From Deinococcales bacterium (GTDB lineage Bacteria > Deinococcota > Deinococci > Deinococcales > JAAFIG01), in contig JAAFIG010000007.1 of the NCBI GenBank assembly GCA_013298595.1, forward strand, positions 94,086-158,085: DNA of 64,000 nt, written 5' to 3'. A program made the translations under genes and the position numbers. Positions 63,127-64,000 of the stretch are shown here, in pieces. Positions within the stretch are counted from its first letter, which is position 1; every line of letters begins with the position of its first letter. Below the pieces are notes generated by a model. That model saw only the letters and a program-made list of their open reading frames with translations. It was not told where the DNA came from and searched no databases.

Positions 63127-64000
63127 AAAAAGATTTTTCTAGCTTTGGCGCTCTCGAGTGTTGCGCTTTTACTTGGTGTTTCTTCACAAGCGCAGGTCAA
63201 ACCCATTGATTTATCTAAGCTCGAGATTGTCGCTCGAATCAATGCACCAGGACATGAAAGCGGTAGTTTATTCCCCGCTCGAAACCCTTCTCCTGATAAC
63301 CCATACTTAACCTCGGATGTTGCACAATTTAGTCCCAAAGGACAATACCTTGTCACGCTTGACACAAACCGAATCATAAAATACTGGGAAGTTGGAACTG
63401 CCAAAGAAATCGCTTCATGGCAATTAAAACGCGAAGCACAGTACAAACCGATTCGCATGAACAGCGAAAATACTGTGATTCTCGAGAAAGATGATCGTCA
63501 ATACCTCGAGTTTAATTTACGTACTGGAAATGCAAAACAAATTACGAAACCAGCAGCATCACAAAATGCTTGCCAAAAACGCTTAAAAAACCGTCCGAGT
63601 AGTCAACCTCTTGCTGCTTGCAGTGACGATGGGAAGTTGTTTGCAGAATTTGAATTACAGCAAAGTGAAGATTTTAATACAATCAACATATTCGAGGTTT
63701 CAACGAACAAAAAACGCTCGAGTATGCGCGTCCCTGGCAATAAAGAAAACGGAGCTTTTACAATTGCACACAGTTTGGTTTTTGATGAAACCGCTCAATA
63801 TATTGCGGCTGTTGTTACTGCGGCTTATAGTATGAGTTTTCATGCTTATGACACTTATTTCTTTGATGTAAATACAGGTAAAACAGTTTTTGAACCAACC
63901 AAAATTTATCGACGGACAGCAGGAAGAGAAAACTTAACCCAAGAGTTTTATTGGGTTCCGAAGAGCCTGACTTTTTTGGCTTGTATTCATACGCCAAAAG
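63124..64000 (+). CDS. Secreted WD40-like propeller protein, array member 5 (cut by right edge)
   Basis: At least 292 residues, open at the edge. Signal peptide LALALSSVALLLGVSSQAQ and linker VKPIDLSKLEIVARINAPGHE keep the family start, then FSPKGQYLVTLDTNRIIKYWEVGTAKEIASW. After about residue 110 the sequence departs more strongly (CQKRLKNRPSSQPLAACSDDG). The array may continue beyond the window. Confidence 0.8.
   Translation, partial: MKKIFLALALSSVALLLGVSSQAQVKPIDLSKLEIVARINAPGHESGSLFPARNPSPDNPYLTSDVAQFSPKGQYLVTLDTNRIIKYWEVGTAKEIASWQLKREAQYKPIRMNSENTVILEKDDRQYLEFNLRTGNAKQITKPAASQNACQKRLKNRPSSQPLAACSDDGKLFAEFELQQSEDFNTINIFEVSTNKKRSSMRVPGNKENGAFTIAHSLVFDETAQYIAAVVTAAYSMSFHAYDTYFFDVNTGKTVFEPTKIYRRTAGRENLTQEFYWVPKSLTFLACIHTPK

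Larger units (their letters stand above)
1..64000. repeat. Dispersed iterated palindrome CTCGAG
   Basis: The 6-bp palindrome CTCGAG recurs through the whole window. Hand counts give 36 copies in the DUF4132 gene (29220-34097), 32 in 1365-5301, 17 in 43988-47056 and 9 in 7801-8760. Base composition predicts about one per 5 kb. Copies fall in all three reading frames and appear in proteins as Leu-Glu, Ala/Thr-Arg-Ala/Val and Ser-Ser or Ser-Arg. They also occur in spacers and in the rpsP terminator. The pattern resembles HIP1 (GCGATCGC) of cyanobacteria. The role is unknown. Confidence 0.9.

Noticed and set aside
1..64000. tRNA genes, CRISPR arrays, prophage
   Set aside because: No T-loop consensus with cloverleaf context, no regularly spaced repeats, no phage structural or integrase genes were seen in the gaps or genes.

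Overview
The window is a chromosomal segment from a free-living bacterium of moderate GC (mid-40s percent by eye). Gene content points to the phylum Deinococcota, though no rRNA is present to prove it. The pointers are a Rnl5-type RNA ligase like the one in Deinococcus radiodurans, a side-by-side pair of deoxynucleoside kinases, a secreted fasciclin protein, a large AAA/TPR/SARP-like regulator, and many promoters whose -10 box sits 5-9 nt before the start codon, as expected for leaderless mRNAs. A striking genome-wide feature is the hexamer palindrome CTCGAG. It occurs about once per 100-200 bp almost everywhere, inside genes, in spacers and even in a terminator, where base composition predicts roughly a dozen copies in 64 kb.

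Layout. 1-5.3 kb (minus): an operon of SWIM zinc-finger protein, DUF5691, MoxR-type ATPase and DUF5682 (running off the left edge), with a RAYT transposase and REP-like palindromes inserted in it. 5.5-12.6 kb (plus): a DHFR-like reductase, a lipoprotein, a frameshifted secreted metalloprotease, accD-accA, a Uma2-type protein, and rpsP-khpA-rimM-trmD. 12.7-18 kb: RNA ligase, a kinase-like P-loop protein, two small conserved proteins, a membrane-anchored EEP phosphatase, and a TetR/aldo-keto reductase pair with an operator. 18-25.1 kb: a lone ribulokinase gene, then (minus) leishmanolysin-like lipoprotein, response regulator, histidine kinase and TPR-GGDEF cyclase.

25.5-34.5 kb: a DUF4132 gene with a small upstream partner. 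Beyond its 3' end lies a 3.3-kb module (TetR, three membrane proteins, NAD-dependent epimerase-like protein). The module is bracketed by a 74-bp copy of the DUF4132 3' end and is about threefold poorer in CTCGAG, so it looks acquired. 34.9-38 kb: Lrp-LysE, VanW-like protein, fasciclin protein. 38.1-43.8 kb (minus): a tightly overlapped NAD/ADP-ribose island: NrtR regulator, NADAR, PARG-like TIGR02452, ADP-ribosylglycohydrolase, two unknown proteins, a deoxyribosyltransferase-like protein, PnuC and NadR.

44-49.9 kb (plus): an AAA/TPR/SARP-like regulator, a secreted WD40 protein, a small protein, an astacin-like lipoprotein and a further lipoprotein. 50-56.7 kb: TPR protein, DinB-like, DegV, a haem-motif secreted protein, a hypothetical, two deoxynucleoside kinases, acpP, mutM. 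56.9-64 kb (plus): at least five tandem paralogous genes for secreted WD40-like beta-propellers. They are joined by near-identical junction cassettes in which the last codons of one gene hold the ribosome-binding site of the next. No tRNA, rRNA, CRISPR array or prophage was seen.
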